Below are positions 1 through 10,439 of a DNA stretch of 64,000 nucleotides, in pieces (within the stretch, counting starts at the first letter, position 1; each line of letters starts with the position of its first letter). The DNA lies in assembly GCA_022495995.1 (NCBI GenBank), contig JAFEMH010000748.1, positions 62,001-126,000 on the forward strand, read 5' to 3'. The notes under the pieces are model-generated. The model did no database searches, was not told where the DNA came from, and saw only the letters and a list, made by a program, of their open reading frames with translations. The translations under genes were made by a program, and so were the position numbers. Source of the DNA: Adenophora triphylla var. japonica. Lineage: Eukaryota; Streptophyta; Magnoliopsida; Asterales; Campanulaceae.

Positions 1-24
1 CTGTCCGGTCCAGATAAAGCTTCT

Positions 25-447
25 TTAACAGTAGCTGGTTCGTTTTCCAACATAAATGATAAAAAAATCAGGACCAAAAGACTTTTCCACTCTTGCCCTT
101 TTACTACGTCTAGGTCCTTCATCTTCTACTTGAGATGGACCGTTTGTAGATTCATATGTTCTCTTTTGAGAATTACCTTCTTTCCTATCCCTAGCAGGAA
201 AGATATTTTCAAAGAATACAGCATTCCTTGATTCTATTGTCATTCCTGCATTCATATCAGGAATTTCTGACTTGTGCACTATGAATCGATAGGCACTACT
301 GTTATTGGCGTATCCAATAAAAATACAGTCAATGGTTTTTGGACCAATCTTCACTTGTTTCGGCTTAGGTATTTCAACCCTAGCCAACTTTAAGATATTT
401 ATAACACGGCCTACGATTATGCCATAATTCATAGGGCGTTTTATCAA
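25..447 (-). pseudogene. pol: copia integrase C-terminal / SH3-like segment, frameshifted
   Basis: This continues the copia polyprotein after a frameshift near 380-390. The peptides PKPKQVKIGPKTIDCIFIGY and ESRNAVFFENIFP are the conserved SH3-like region between copia integrase and reverse transcriptase. A second frameshift is likely at the A-run near 58-66, because homology appears to resume in another frame toward position 1. The RT domain would follow outside the window. Confidence 0.85.
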
Positions 448-1760
448 TACCTTTCTTGGGTATCTTATTAAGAATGTAATTAGAAGTGAGTATAGCTTCC
501 CCCCACAAGTTGTCGGGTAAGCCTGAACTTATCAAAAATGCGTTCATCATCTCTTTGAGAGTACGATTTTTGCGTTCAGCAATTCCGTTAGACTGAGGGG
601 CATATAGAGCAGTCGTTTGATGAATTATGCCGAATTCCCAACATAGTCCTTCAAATGGAGCTTCATATTCTCCTCCTCTATCACTTCTAATTTTCTTAAT
701 CTTTAAGTTAAGTTGATTTTCAACTTCTTTCTTATAAGTCTCGAAAGCCCCTAAGGCTTCATCTTTACTTCTTAAGAGATAAACATAACAATACTTAGTG
801 CAATCGTCTATGAATGTAATGAAGTACTTTTTACCTCCTCGAGTTTGCACAAGTTTTAAATCACATATGTCGGTGTGAATTAACTCGAGAGGAGTCGTGT
901 TTCTTTTTATTGCATTAAATGGCGACTTTGTCATTTTTGCCTCAACGCAAACTTCGCACTTATTAGTTGAATCAGATTTAGGCATTTGGATTAAATCTTG
1001 TTTAACTAATTTCTTAATAGTGTCGAAGTTCACATGACCTAATCTATCATGCCATAAACTAGGACTTTCCGACAAGTAAACATAAGAAACAACATTTTTA
1101 TTCTTCGCACCTTGGCGGATAACATTCATTACATTCATCTTGAAAAGTCCCTTCTCGAGGTAGCCCTTTCCAAGGAATAAACCATTCTTGGTTAATACAA
1201 ACTTGTCGGATTCAAAAACTAATATAAAACCAGCTTTACTTAACAAAGCACCGGAAACTAGATTCTTGCGGATGTCCGGAACATGCAGCACATCAAGCAA
1301 GGTCACTTCTTTCCCCGAGGTCATCTTCAATACAACATTTCCAATTCCTTGAACATCGAAAGTCGCTGAATTTCCCATATACAATTCCCTTCCGGAAATG
1401 GGAGTATAAGAAGAAAAACTCTCCTTATTAGCACAAATATGGCGGGTAGCCCCGGTATCTATCCACCATTCCTTTGGATTGTCATCCAAATTTGTCACGT
1501 TTGCCTCGAAGATCACCGCAGCAAAATCAAGATCCATATCTTCGACATTGTTCGCTTCCTTCTTTGGGTGGCGACAATCCTTTGCTATATGGCCCGACTT
1601 GTCACAATTATAGCATGCTCCTTTGAACTTCTTAGTTGAGGAGCCCTTGTTCTTCCCTTTCTTAGCATTCCCGAAATGCTTCCTTTTGGTGCCGCTAGTG
1701 CTTGCTTCGGCGAGATTGACTTTTGCCTCCATCTTGCCTTTGGTAGCTTTAGCTTCATTG
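380..1760 (-). pseudogene. pol: copia Gag zinc knuckle, protease and integrase
   Basis: In frame with the Gag segment upstream. Counting from the methionine at 1732, a CCHC knuckle ([14 protein letters not shown]) lies near residues 40-53, and the aspartic protease motif [10 protein letters not shown] near 90. The GAG-pre-integrase HHCC domain (HDRLGHVN ... CEVC) lies near 225-260. The integrase core shows all three acidic positions in [15 protein letters not shown] and [10 protein letters not shown]. The frame ends at 380-382 where a few bases seem lost in the KVWGC-type motif, and the sequence continues in another frame. Confidence 0.93.
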
Positions 1761-1761
1761 G

Positions 1762-2375
1762 CTCAATTATTCTCTTCAATTTGAAGACGAACAACCAAGT
1801 CCTCCAAAGTCATTTCTTTACGTTTATGCTTGAGATAATTTTTGAAGTCCTTCCATGAAGGCGGCAACTTCTCTATGATTGATGCCACTTTGAACGGATC
1901 ATTCATGATCATTCCTTCGGCATCAAGACCATGCAATATAAGTTGGAACTCATCAACTTGAGTTGTTACCAACTTAGAATCCACCATTTTGAAGTCAAGA
2001 TATTTTCCGACGACAAACTTCTTTGACCCGGCATCTTCAATTTTGTACTTCCTTTCCAAGGTATTCCATAATGCCTTGGCTAACTCGACGGTACTATACA
2101 CATTACATAGTGCATCATCGAGTCCATTCAAAATGTAGTTTTTACACAAAAAATTACCATGGTCCCAAGCCTCTTTGGCCAAAAGCCTTTGAGGGTCGGG
2201 ATCACCATTTGCAACAATCGGATCTTCTTTTAAGAACCGATGCAAACTTAGAGTGGTCAAGTAGAATAGCATATTTTGTTGCCATCTATTGAAATCCACC
2301 CCGATAAACTTTGGGGGTTTCTCACCATGAACCGAGTGAGATGGTATAGAAGCGGGTGCAATATTCTTGAGCGGT
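1762..2375 (-). pseudogene. gag: copia Gag N-terminal part, cut at its 5' end
   Basis: This encodes the structural Gag (UBN2/retrotran_gag type) that packages copia RNA. The motif FNRWQQNMLFYLTTL and the later stretch GKYLDFKMVDSKLVTTQVDEFQ are family-typical. The frame is open from the insertion border at 2375 through the ATG at 2297-2299, so that ATG is probably internal and the real start was lost when element D inserted. A TGA at 1761-1763 interrupts the frame, which resumes at once in the same phase as the zinc-knuckle/protease part. A CGA-to-TGA change would explain it. Confidence 0.88.
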
Positions 2376-3313
2376 TGAAATTACCCGGATCCGAGAGGCA
2401 GCGCGTTCGCGCCCCGGCATCTGGCATCTTTCGCGTTGGAGGGATGTCTCGCCGTTTTGTTTTCGCATTTGTAGAGTCGCCACGCCGTTTTTATTAAGCC
2501 CAAAACATTGAAAAAGGGCATCAGTTTAAAGATAATTTTAAACTGTTTTTGTGTGATGAGATTTTGAGTTCGGAGGTCAGATGACTCCTCGGGAAGAGAA
2601 TATTAGAATATTAGAGCTCACCCGAGTCGCCTCGTAAAACGAGTCTTTCGGATACCCCTAATATCCTTTAAATGTTGTGTGTGTGTGTGTGTGCTTTTAA
2701 AAAATGCATGCTGTATCGGATGTCTACATTGTATGCTATGTATGGAAATGTATTGAAATAGTAATGGAAGGAAGCCTTACCAATGTTGGTTTGTGTCTGT
2801 CTTCCGCAGGGGAATAGTGTTTGAGGTCGGAGTAGCGTTCCGGTACGGATCGGGATTGCTTCGGGAGATGCCGGTTGTCTGCGGACAGAGTTTCGGCGTG
2901 AGTTGATGTTGCAGGCTGCGTTCGGGCAGAGGTTCGGCGTGCGTGGGGATCGTTGGGATCACTCGGACAGAGGTTCGGCGTGTGTTGGGGTGGCAGGAGT
3001 TACTCGGGCAGAGTTTCGGCGTGGTTTGGGATCGCCGGTTTGACTCGGAAAGAGCCGGGACACCGTGGAAAGACCAGGCAAGGCCTCGGAGTACCACGAG
3101 GGGCCTCAGAGTACCTCGAGAGTGCCTCGGGGCAGCGCGGGAGCGTCGCGGGAGCGCTCGGGGAGGCTTCGGAGCACCACGAGGGGGCTCGGAAGGCCTC
3201 GGAAGGATCCGAAAGGGGCCGGGAGTGCCTCGGAAGGACTTAGAGGGGAAGCCAGAAGGCCTAGGGAGGAAGAGAGAAGTGGGAGGTGTGTGAAAATGAG
3301 GAGGGGGAGCCCT

Positions 3314-3323
3314 CTATTTATAG
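3314..3323 (-). promoter_or_regulatory. LTR TATA box (element D, 3' LTR)
   Basis: CTATAAATAG on the minus strand, followed by AGGGCTCCCCC. The same box occurs in the other LTRs of this family. The nearest GGTCCGTACGGACC palindrome lies 20 bp upstream in the sense direction. Confidence 0.8.
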
Positions 3324-3343
3324 TGCCAGATTTGGTGCAAGAA

Positions 3344-3595
3344 GGTCCGTACGGACCTCCCTGGTAATCCAGACTTTTGGTTTTCCTCGATTTGAGGGAA
3401 TCTGTGATGATGGTGAATATTCTGCAATTATGATGTTCCTTATGCAATAAGGTTCGTACGGACCAAGTTGACATGCAAAGAGGTCCGTACGGACCAACTA
3501 AGCAAGAGGGTAATCATTTTCTCCGGGATTTGAGGGAATATTGTGGACTTTAAGGGGATTCAGTAATTATGATAACAAAGAGGTCCGTACGGACC
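3344..3595. promoter_or_regulatory. Four GGTCCGTACGGACC palindromes in U3 of D's 3' LTR
   Basis: Copies are at 3344-3357, 3451-3464 (one mismatch), 3482-3495 and 3582-3595. The two central copies are 31 bp apart, start to start, with a CATGCA motif between them. All four lie upstream of the TATA box in the sense direction. The word is its own reverse complement, as expected for a dimeric protein site, but binding is inferred. Confidence 0.75.
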
Positions 3596-3790
3596 ATTAT
3601 TGCTTTCCCAATTTCCTGAAAATTCCCGAAAGGTCCTTTTGTCCCTTTTTATCCCAGGAAGGCTCCTCCCTTGGTTTGGCTGGGGGTTTTGAGAGGGTTT
3701 TGAGTGCCAAAGGTCGTCGAGACTGCGTTGATGAGTCTGTGGTGTTTCCCGTGTGCTTGAAAGGGGGTGATCCAGATTGGGGTACTTACA

Positions 3791-4375
3791 GAAGCCCCTC
3801 GACGACGTCACTTATGAAAGAAGTGGGGTCGCCGATAAGATAAGGGTCCTAATCTGGATCGCGTGCTGGGAGATAAAGTGACCGGGGAGGTCAGTGTGAG
3901 GACGTGGTGGTGTCCTATTGTGTGACCGCATAGGTCAGTAGGCTGGACCCTGTGATAGGATTCCTACGTATCCCTGGCGGGAATCAAGCCTGGTCGTAGT
4001 TCGGGTGTGGGGTGAGTGTTTTGTGAGTGCGGGCGTGGTGGTGCCCTGAAGTGTTGTGTGACCGTCGAGGTCAGTGGTAAGGACGTGGTGGTGTCCTGGG
4101 TGACCGCATAGGTCGATGGCTGGACCCTGTGATAGGATTCCTACGTATCCCTGGCGGGAATCAAGCCTGGTCGTAGTTCAGAGGTCGCGAAATTGTGAGT
4201 GCGGGCATGGTGGTGCCTTGAAGTGTTGTGTGACCGCCGAGGTCAGTGGTAAGGACGTGGTGGTGTCCTGGGATGTGGTGACCGCCGAGGTCAATTGTGA
4301 GGACGTGGTGGTGTCCTAAGATGTGGTGACCGCCGAGGTCAATTGTGAGGACGTGGTGGTGTCCTGGGATGGAAA
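3791..4375. repeat. D minisatellite block R1
   Basis: After the purine tract at 3791-3805 comes an array built from GACCGCCGAGGTCA and GAGGACGTGGTGGTGTCCT modules, with longer CGTAGGAATCC-type inserts. The last units (about 4220-4375) are nearly perfect at 44-45 bp. The same block occupies the same place in C and B. No gene is evident. Confidence 0.8.
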
Positions 4376-4495
4376 TTTTACGATTTTCCTAATCGGGTGG
4401 TTTAAGGCCTTCTGGACCGGAGATAGTGATTTGGGAGGTTTATACGGTGTTCCGGACCGAGTGGTTTAAAGCCTTCCGGGCTGGAGATAGTGTGA

Positions 4496-4945
4496 GGACT
4501 TGAATCGTCTTCTGAATGTGGTTGCGCCACTCGTGAGGACTTTGAATCGTCTTCTGGCGGCGGTTGGTGCCACGCAGGAGGACTTTGAATCGTCTTCTGG
4601 CAGCGGTTGGTGCCACGCGGGAGGACTTTGAATCGTCTTCTGGCGGCGGTTGGTGCCACGCTGGAGGACTTTGAATCGTCTTCTGGCGGCGGTTGGTGCC
4701 ACGCTGGAGGACTTTGAATCGTCTTCGGCGGTTGGTGCCACGCTGGAGGACTTTGAATCGTCTTCTGGCGGCGGTTGGTGCCACTCTGGAGGACTTTGAA
4801 TCGTCTTCTGGCGGCGGTTGGTGCCACACGGGAGGACTTTGAATCATCTTCTGGCGGCGGTTGGTGCCACGCTGGAGGACTTTGAATCGTCTTCTGGCGG
4901 CGGTTGGTGCCATGTGTGAGGACTTTGAATCGTCTTCTGGCATGT
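4496..4945. repeat. D minisatellite block R2, about 11 units of 42-43 bp
   Basis: Each unit holds GAGGACTTTGAATCGTCTTC followed by TGGCGGCGGTTGGTGCCACG. Eleven units stand head to tail, one shortened near 4712-4735. An open frame runs through the minus strand only because the unit is close to a multiple of three and lacks stops, so I do not call it a gene. Confidence 0.88.
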
Positions 4946-4974
4946 GGTTGTGGGGGGCATGGCTGCCTTGAGCT

Positions 4975-5700
4975 CGTGCTTTGTCCGTTGGGGAGAAGGT
5001 TGGACTTGCGATGGCTGACGGTGTTCATCCGTTGGGGATTTATTGTGGCCTTGTAGGGGTTTGCAATGATTCCCTTTTCGACTTGCTGGGGAAGGAGCTC
5101 GGGCTTACTTTGATGGTCGGTGCTTGTGTTGTCGATGAGTGGGCAAGGATGCTGGCTGGTGATTGCTGCTTCACCATTTGGCATTTTGGAGGCATTTCGT
5201 GCCTTGGGATTTGTACTCGGAGGTGTTGGCTCCTTCTTGCGCTTGTTTTGCAGTTGAGTGGGCGAAGTTCGGGCTTACATTGACGGCCGATGCTGGGGAT
5301 ATGTAGTCTCGTACGACTTCCCTTTGACTTGTTGGGGGAGGAGCTCGGGCTTACTTTGATGGCCGGTTCTTGAATTGCCGTTGAAGTGGGCGAGGTTCGG
5401 GCTTACACTGACTGCCGGTGTTTGAATTGCCGTTGGAGTGGGCGAGGACCGGTCTTACACTGACGGCCGGTGGTTGAATTGCCGTTGGAGTGGGCGAGGA
5501 CCGGTCTTACACTGACGGCCGGTGGTTGAATTGCCGTTGGAGTGGGCGAGGACCGGTCTTACACTGACGGCCGGTGGTTGAATTGTCGTTGGAGTGGGCG
5601 AGGACCGGTCTTACACTGACGGCCGGTCTTTGAATTGACGTTGGAGTGGGCGAGGTTCGGGCTTACACTGACTGCCGGTCTTTGAATTGAAGGGTTAGGG
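4975..5700. repeat. D minisatellite block R3, about 53-bp units
   Basis: The best part, 5380-5690, repeats GTTGGAGTGGGCGAGGACC, GGTCTTACACTGACGGCCGG and TGGTTGAATTGCC about six times. The 4975-5380 part is a looser version with GAGCTCGGGCTTAC modules. The block ends about 100 bp before the promoter palindromes of the antisense gene. No gene is evident. Confidence 0.82.
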
Positions 5701-5796
5701 ACCATTCTGCACTTGGATTTGCTGAAAAAGGCCTTAGGACATCCAGGGGCAAAGATTATAAGAGCAGGAAAGTAATTTGGCCCTCCCTTGCAAGAA

Positions 5797-5841
5797 GGTC
5801 CGTACGGACCAACCTGGGATGCAAAGAGGTCCATACGGACC
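5797..5841 (+). promoter_or_regulatory. Paired palindrome upstream of antisense gene 1 (element D)
   Basis: GGTCCGTACGGACC at 5797-5810 and a one-mismatch copy at 5828-5841, 31 bp apart, about 160 bp before the aORF1 start codon. A TTAAAA stretch near 5877 lies in TATA-like position. The same pair occurs at the same place in C and B, and it is the motif found in the LTR promoter. Confidence 0.72.
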
Positions 5842-6165
5842 ACTTTGATTTTTTACAGTTCCCAGGTTTTGACCGGGTTAAAAAGCCGAGCCCTTCCCCA
5901 TTCCTTCTTCTTCAGTACGTGAACCCGAGAGAGAGAGGGAGAGAAAAAACCTCCATTGTTAACCAAAATCCTCCATTTTTGCTTTGAATTGCTTGCCATG
6001 GCGGAAGGATCTCGAAGGAATCGTCGTCAACGCAGTCAAGAAGTGGTCGAGCAACGGATGGAGCTCCAAAGAAATTGGATCTCGTTTGTTCCATCTTCGA
6101 AGAATCCGGATGTCTTGTATCCAAATCCGGAGGTGCACAATCGTCGTTCTAGGAACGTCGGGGAG

Positions 6166-6966
6166 GTAAGAAATCCGTTCCGTTTTGATTCCCTGCTCGA
6201 ATTTTTTGAATGCTAGAACTAGGTTTTAGTTTTTCGCATTTTTGAATTTTTGTTATTTTTTATGCCTTTTGTGAAATTCTTGATGAATTGTTGAAAATGG
6301 ACATGTAAAAATTGTGGGTATGTGTATTTTGTGCAGAAATGTGTAGATTAGCTTTTATTTGTGAAAATAAAGTGCCTCTCTAATGAAATGTATGCTTTGG
6401 TGTTTTGTACCTAATGCTATTTATGTATGTACATTATGAGAAAAGTTTGTCGTGTAGTGACAAATTTTGTGAAAAAAAAATGTGACATGTGCCGTATTTT
6501 GTGACGGGTTTTGTCTGAAAGTGTGTACCGTGTAGGGACGGATTTTTGTTATGCAGTGTGTGTCGTGCTTTTGGGTGACGGACTTTGTGGGGAAAATATG
6601 TGCAATATGTGCCGTGTTTTTGTGACGGGTTATATGTGCTTTTGCCGTGTTGGGACGGACTTCTTTTTTGTTTTGTTTTGAAAATGTGTCGTGTAGGGCT
6701 TAATCCCTCTTTTGAGAAAATGTGTACAGTGTGTGCCGTGTTTTTGTGACGGACTGCATGGGAAAAATTATATGCATAATGTACGTGAAAATTATGTGCA
6801 ACATGTGCCGTGTTTTGTGACGGGATATATGTGAAAAATATGGGCAATGTGTGTCGTGTTTTGTGACGGGTTATTTTCATGGTTTTCCGTGTTGGGACGG
6901 ACTTTTGTGCCTTTTGTTTTATATTAAGTACTGTGATTGACGTACCTTTGCTGTGTTTACCTGCAG
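6166..6966 (+). other. Intron 1 of aORF1 (element D), AT-rich with internal repeats
   Basis: GTAAGA donor and TTTACCTGCAG acceptor frame about 800 bp of T-rich sequence. From 6440 to 6910 it holds degenerate repeats of a GTGCCGTGTTTTGTGACGGG-type word. The same intron with the same repeats is in C (11590-12387) and B. Confidence 0.75.
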
Positions 6967-7435
6967 GATGTGGGGCTTATGGCTGGGAAGGCCAAGAGGA
7001 TGAAGACTCGGGGATCGCTCGAGGCTGTTGTTGAGTTGTGGCAGCGTATGCCTGATATTTCTGTGGATGGTAGGCCGAGTCCCAGGAGGCTGGTCTACGC
7101 TTCTGGCTTGGGTGTGTTTGTAGAGAACCTGGTCGGGGTCTTTGACACGAGGAAGAACAAGAGCGTCTTCCTTGGCCTTTCTGAGTATTGGTGGGATACC
7201 ACCCACACCTTCCATCTGAGCTGGGGAGAGGTGACGGTGAAGCCTACCGACTTTGCTTTGCGACACGGCTTTCCTTCAAAGGAGGGCCAGTGCGGTGGAG
7301 AGATATGATCTCTGATGCTGTGTTGACCGAGCTGCTGGGCTTTGAGCCTCGTCCTCGCAGGGGTCTGGGGATGCTATATAGCGATGTGGAGCTGAGGATC
7401 ACGGCCAGCATTGGGGCCTATGTTCAGGGTACCGG

Positions 7436-7440
7436 CCAGG
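7436..7440. repeat. Target-site duplication CCAGG, left copy (element C)
   Basis: CCAGG directly precedes the TG of element C and recurs at 24189-24193 directly after its CA. Removing C and one copy restores the uninterrupted aORF1 exon 2 sequence as seen in C's own copy near 12850. Confidence 0.95.
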
Positions 7441-8870
7441 TGAAATTACCCGGATCCGAGCAGGCCTCGCGGCCCCGGCATCTGGCATTTTTTCCCCGCT
7501 TTGCAGCGTTTTCAGGTTGGAGGTGTCTCGCCGTTTGTTTTCGCATTTGTAGAGTCGCCACGCCGTTTTTATTAAGCCCAAAACATTGAAAAAGGGCATC
7601 AGTTTAAAGATAATTTTAAACTGTTTTTGTGTGATGAGATTTTGAGTTCGGAGGTCGAGATGACTCCCCGGAAGAGAATATTAGAATATTAGAGCTCACC
7701 GAGTAGCCTCGTAAAACGAGTCTTTCGGATACCCCTAATATCCTTTAAATGTTGTGTGTGTGTGTGTGTGCTTTTAAAAATGCATGCTGTATCGGATGTC
7801 TACATTGTATGCTATGTATGGAAATGTATTGAAATAGTACAGGAAGGAAGCCTTACCAATGTTGGTTCGTGTCTGTCTTCCGAGGGAATGGTGTTTGAGG
7901 TCGGAGTAGCGTTCGGTACGGATCGGGATTGCCGGGAGATGCCGGTTGTCCGCGGACGAGTTTCGGCGTGAGTTGAGGTTGTAGGCTGCGTTCGGGCGAG
8001 AGGTTTGGCGTGCGTGGGGATCGTCGGGATCACTCGGGCGGGAGGTTCGGCGTGCGTTGTGGTGGCGGGAGAATCACTCGGGCGAGTTTCGGCGTGGTTT
8101 GGGATCGTCGGTTTGACTCGGAAAGAGCCGGGACACCGTGGAAAGACCGAGCAAGGCCTCGGAGTACCACGAAGGGCCTCAGAGTACCTCGAGAGTGCCT
8201 CGGGGCAGCGCGGGAGCGTCTCGGGAGCGCGCGGGGAGGCTTCGGAGCACCACAAGGGAGCTCGGAAGGCCTCGGAAGGATCCGAAAGGGGCCGGGAGTG
8301 CCTCAAGAGGACTTAGAGGGGAGCCAGAAGGCTAAGGGAGGAAGAGAGAAGAGGGAGGTGTGTTAAAATGAGGAGGGGGAGCCCTCTATTTATAGTAAAA
8401 ATTTCGGAGCAAAGAGGTCCGTACGGACCTTCTTGGTTATCCAGAATTTTGGATTTCCTCGATTTGAGGGAATCTGCAATGATGGTGAATATTCTGGAAT
8501 GATGGTGTCCCCTGAGCAATAAGGTCCGTACGGACCATCTTGCATGCAAAGAGGTCCGTACGGACCAACTCTGCAGGGGAGTAATCATTTCTTCCGGGAT
8601 TTGAGGGAATATCGTGGACTTTAAGGGGATTTAGTAATCATTGACACAAAGAGGTCCGTACGGACCTTAATTGCTTTTCTGATTTCCTGAAAATTCCCAA
8701 AAGGTCCTTTTGTCCCTTTTTATCCAGGAAGGCTCCTCCCTTGGTTTGGTTGGGGGTTTGAGAGGGTTTTGAGAGGGTTTTGAGTGAGAGAGGTCTCCGA
8801 GACTACGTTGATGAGTCTGCGGTGTTTCCCGTGTGTTTGAGAGGGGGTGATCCAGATTGGGGTACTTACA
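7441..8870 (-). repeat. 3' LTR of element C
   Basis: 1430 bp, plus strand TGAAATTACCCGG to GGGGTACTTACA. It is near-identical to the other LTR at 22778-24188, and the differences are mostly at CG, CAG and CTG sites. TATA box (minus strand CTATAAATAG) at 8386-8395. Confidence 0.95.
8416..8666. promoter_or_regulatory. Four perfect GGTCCGTACGGACC palindromes in U3 of C's 3' LTR
   Basis: Perfect copies at 8416-8429, 8523-8536, 8553-8566 and 8653-8666. The central pair is 30 bp apart and encloses TTGCATGCAAAG. The first copy is 20 bp upstream (sense) of the TATA box at 8386-8395. Confidence 0.78.
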
Positions 8871-8884
8871 GAAGCCCCTCGACG
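8871..8884 (-). promoter_or_regulatory. Polypurine tract of element C
   Basis: The minus strand reads CGTCGAGGGGCTTC directly before the LTR start TGTAAGTACC. This is the usual plus-strand primer position. D and B have the same tract. Confidence 0.7.
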
Positions 8885-8954
8885 ACGTCACTTATGAAAG
8901 AAGTGGGGTCGCCGATAAGATAAGGGTCCTAATCTGGATCGCGTCTTTGGGAGA

Positions 8955-9445
8955 GGAAGTGGCCAGAGTGAGGGTCAATGTGAGGACGTGGTGGTGTCCT
9001 TTTGTGTGACCGTTTAGGTCGATAGGGTGGACCCTGTGATAGGATTCCTACGTATCCTGGCGGAAATCAAGCACAGTCGTAGTTCGGGTGTGGGGTGAGT
9101 GTTTTGTGAATGCGGGCGTGGTGGTGCCACTGAGGTGTCGTGTGGCTGCCGAGGTCGAGTGGTGAGGACGTGGTGGTGTCCTGGGTGACCGCGTAGGTCG
9201 ATGTGGAGGACGTGGTGGTGTCCTAGGTGGCCGTATAGGTCGATGGCTGGACCACTGTGATAGGATTCCTACGTATCCACAGCGGGAATCAAGCACAGTC
9301 GTAGTTCGGAGTGTCGTGAATTTGTGAGTGCATGTGGGCGTGGTGGTGCCCTGAGGTGTCGTGTGACCGCCGGAGTCGGTGATAAGGACGGGGTGGTGTC
9401 TAAGATGTGGTGACCGCCAAGGTCAATTGTGAGGACGTGGTGGCG
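8955..9445. repeat. C minisatellite block R1
   Basis: Same GACCGCC..GGTC and GAGGACGTGGTGGTGTCC modules as in D, with TAGGATTCCTACGTATCC inserts. No gene is evident. Confidence 0.78.
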
Positions 9446-9504
9446 TCCACAGGATGGAAATTTTACGATTTTCCTAATCGGGTGGTTTAAGGCCTTCGGG
9501 CCGG

Positions 9505-10395
9505 AGATAGAGTGAGGACTGAATCGTCTTCGATTGCGGTTGGTGCCACGGCTGGAGGACTTTGAATCGTCATCCGGGCGGCGGTTGGTGCCACGGCCCA
9601 GAGGACTTTGAATCGTCATCTGGCGGCGGTTGGTGCCACGCCAGAGGACTTTGAATCGTCATCGCGGCGGCGGTTGGTGCCACCTGAGGACTTTGAATCG
9701 TCTTCACAGCGGCGGTTGGTGTGCCACGGCCCAGAGGACTTTGAATCGTCATACGGCGGCGGTTGGTGCCACGATTGGAGGACTTTGAATCGTCATGGGC
9801 GGCGGTTGGTGCCTGTTTGCCAGAGGACTTTGAATAAATCATCTGGCGGCCAGTTGGTGCCATGGCGGGAGGCTTTGAGAATGCTCGTCATGCAGCGGCG
9901 GTTGGTGCCACGGCCCAGAGGACTTTGAATAGGTCTTACAGCGGCCCGGTTGGTGCCATGGCCCAGAGAGACTTTGAATGCGTCATCCCAGCGGCGGTTG
10001 GTACCACTGGCCAGAGGACTTTGAATCGTCATCTGGCGGCGGTTGGTGCCACGGCCAGAGGACTTTGAATCGTCATCTGGCGGCGGTTGGTGCCACGCCC
10101 AGAGGACTTTGAATCGTCTTACGGCGGCGGTTGATGTAATGCGCGAGACTTTAGAATCGTCTTCTAGCCGCGATTGATGTAATGCGCGAGGACTTTGAAT
10201 CGTCTTCTAGCCGCGATTGATGTAATGCGCGAGACTTTGAATCGTCTTCTAGCCGATTGATGTAATGCGCGAGACTTTGAATCGTCTTCTAGCCGCGATT
10301 GATGTAATGCGCGAGGACTTTGAATCGTCTTCTAGCCGCAGTTGATGTAATGCGCGAGACTTTGAATCGTCTTCTAGCCGCGATTGTGGAGGCGT
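9505..10395. repeat. C minisatellite block R2, two unit subtypes
   Basis: About twenty units contain GAGGACTTTGAATCGTC. The first part (to about 10130) carries the GGCGGCGGTTGGTGCCACG subtype. The second part (10110-10390) carries a GATTGATGTAATGCGCGAG subtype with CTTCTAGCCGC. It is about twice as long as D's block. No gene is evident. Confidence 0.85.
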
Positions 10396-10439
10396 GGCCG
10401 CCTTGTGCTTCGAGAGGCGTAGATGCCTTTGTGTTTTTG

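Larger units (their letters stand above)
1..2375 (-). mobile_element. Ty1/copia retrotransposon fragment (copia-L), continues past left edge
   Basis: Reading the minus strand from 2375 leftwards gives the copia order gag, CCHC zinc knuckle, protease, integrase. RT and RNase H should lie beyond the left edge. The right end is an abrupt cut inside the gag N-terminal coding sequence, exactly where the Tat LTR of element D starts (TG at 2376). The true gag start codon and the copia 5' LTR are missing here. It may be the same element as the copia RNase H and LTR at 55348-57178 (see findings). Confidence 0.93.
2376..3790 (-). repeat. 3' LTR of element D
   Basis: On the plus strand it runs from TGAAATTACCCGG to GGGGTACTTACA, so in sense it starts TGTAAGTACC and ends GGTAATTTCA, a proper TG...CA LTR of 1415 bp. 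It contains a TATA box (minus strand CTATAAATAG), four GGTCCGTACGGACC-type palindromes upstream of it, and a (GT)n run at about 2673-2691. Left of it is copia gag. Right of it is the purine-rich tract CGTCGAGGGGCTTC (minus strand), as expected for a 3' LTR. Confidence 0.93.
5998..7440 (+). pseudogene. Antisense gene aORF1 of element D, 5' part (exons 1 and 2), PMD-like
   Basis: Exon 1 is 5998-6165 (56 codons from ATG, starting MAEGSRRNRRQRSQEVVEQR). It ends at a consensus donor GAG|GTAAGA. Exon 2 starts after CTGCAG at 6967 and keeps the frame (NVGE then DVGLMAGKAKRMKTRG). Exon 2 holds a plant mobile domain core: a Trp/Thr/His/Phe/His block, then GEVTV.PTDFA and a GFPxKxG-type loop. Indels near 7255-7300 break the frame. 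Element C inserted at 7440/7441, and the rest of exon 2 resumes at 24194. The gene is opposite to gag-pol. Its function is unknown; PMD is known from plant transposon proteins and MAIN/MAIL proteins. Confidence 0.75.

Noticed and set aside
1761..1763. In-frame TGA between copia Gag and the zinc knuckle as programmed read-through
   Set aside because: The copy also has frameshifts near 385 and 60 and lies in a decayed context; a simple CGA-to-TGA change is more likely.
2673..2691. (GT)n run in the LTR as a functional element
   Set aside because: A short microsatellite present in every LTR copy with variable length; nothing indicates a role.
2943..3474. Several overlapping frames of about 100-120 codons rich in Arg, Gly and Ser in the LTR
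   Set aside because: They lie in GC-rich low-complexity U5/R sequence, differ between LTR copies and match no family; frames change with every indel.
4402..5184. A 260-codon minus-strand frame encoding a repeated 14-residue peptide
   Set aside because: It is the R2 minisatellite read through. The unit is close to a multiple of three and stop-poor, other frames are equally open, and the C and B copies do not keep the frame.
9505..10395. Regular repeats that could suggest a CRISPR array
   Set aside because: The units are directly adjacent with no unique spacers, and the locus is plant LTR-retrotransposon DNA.
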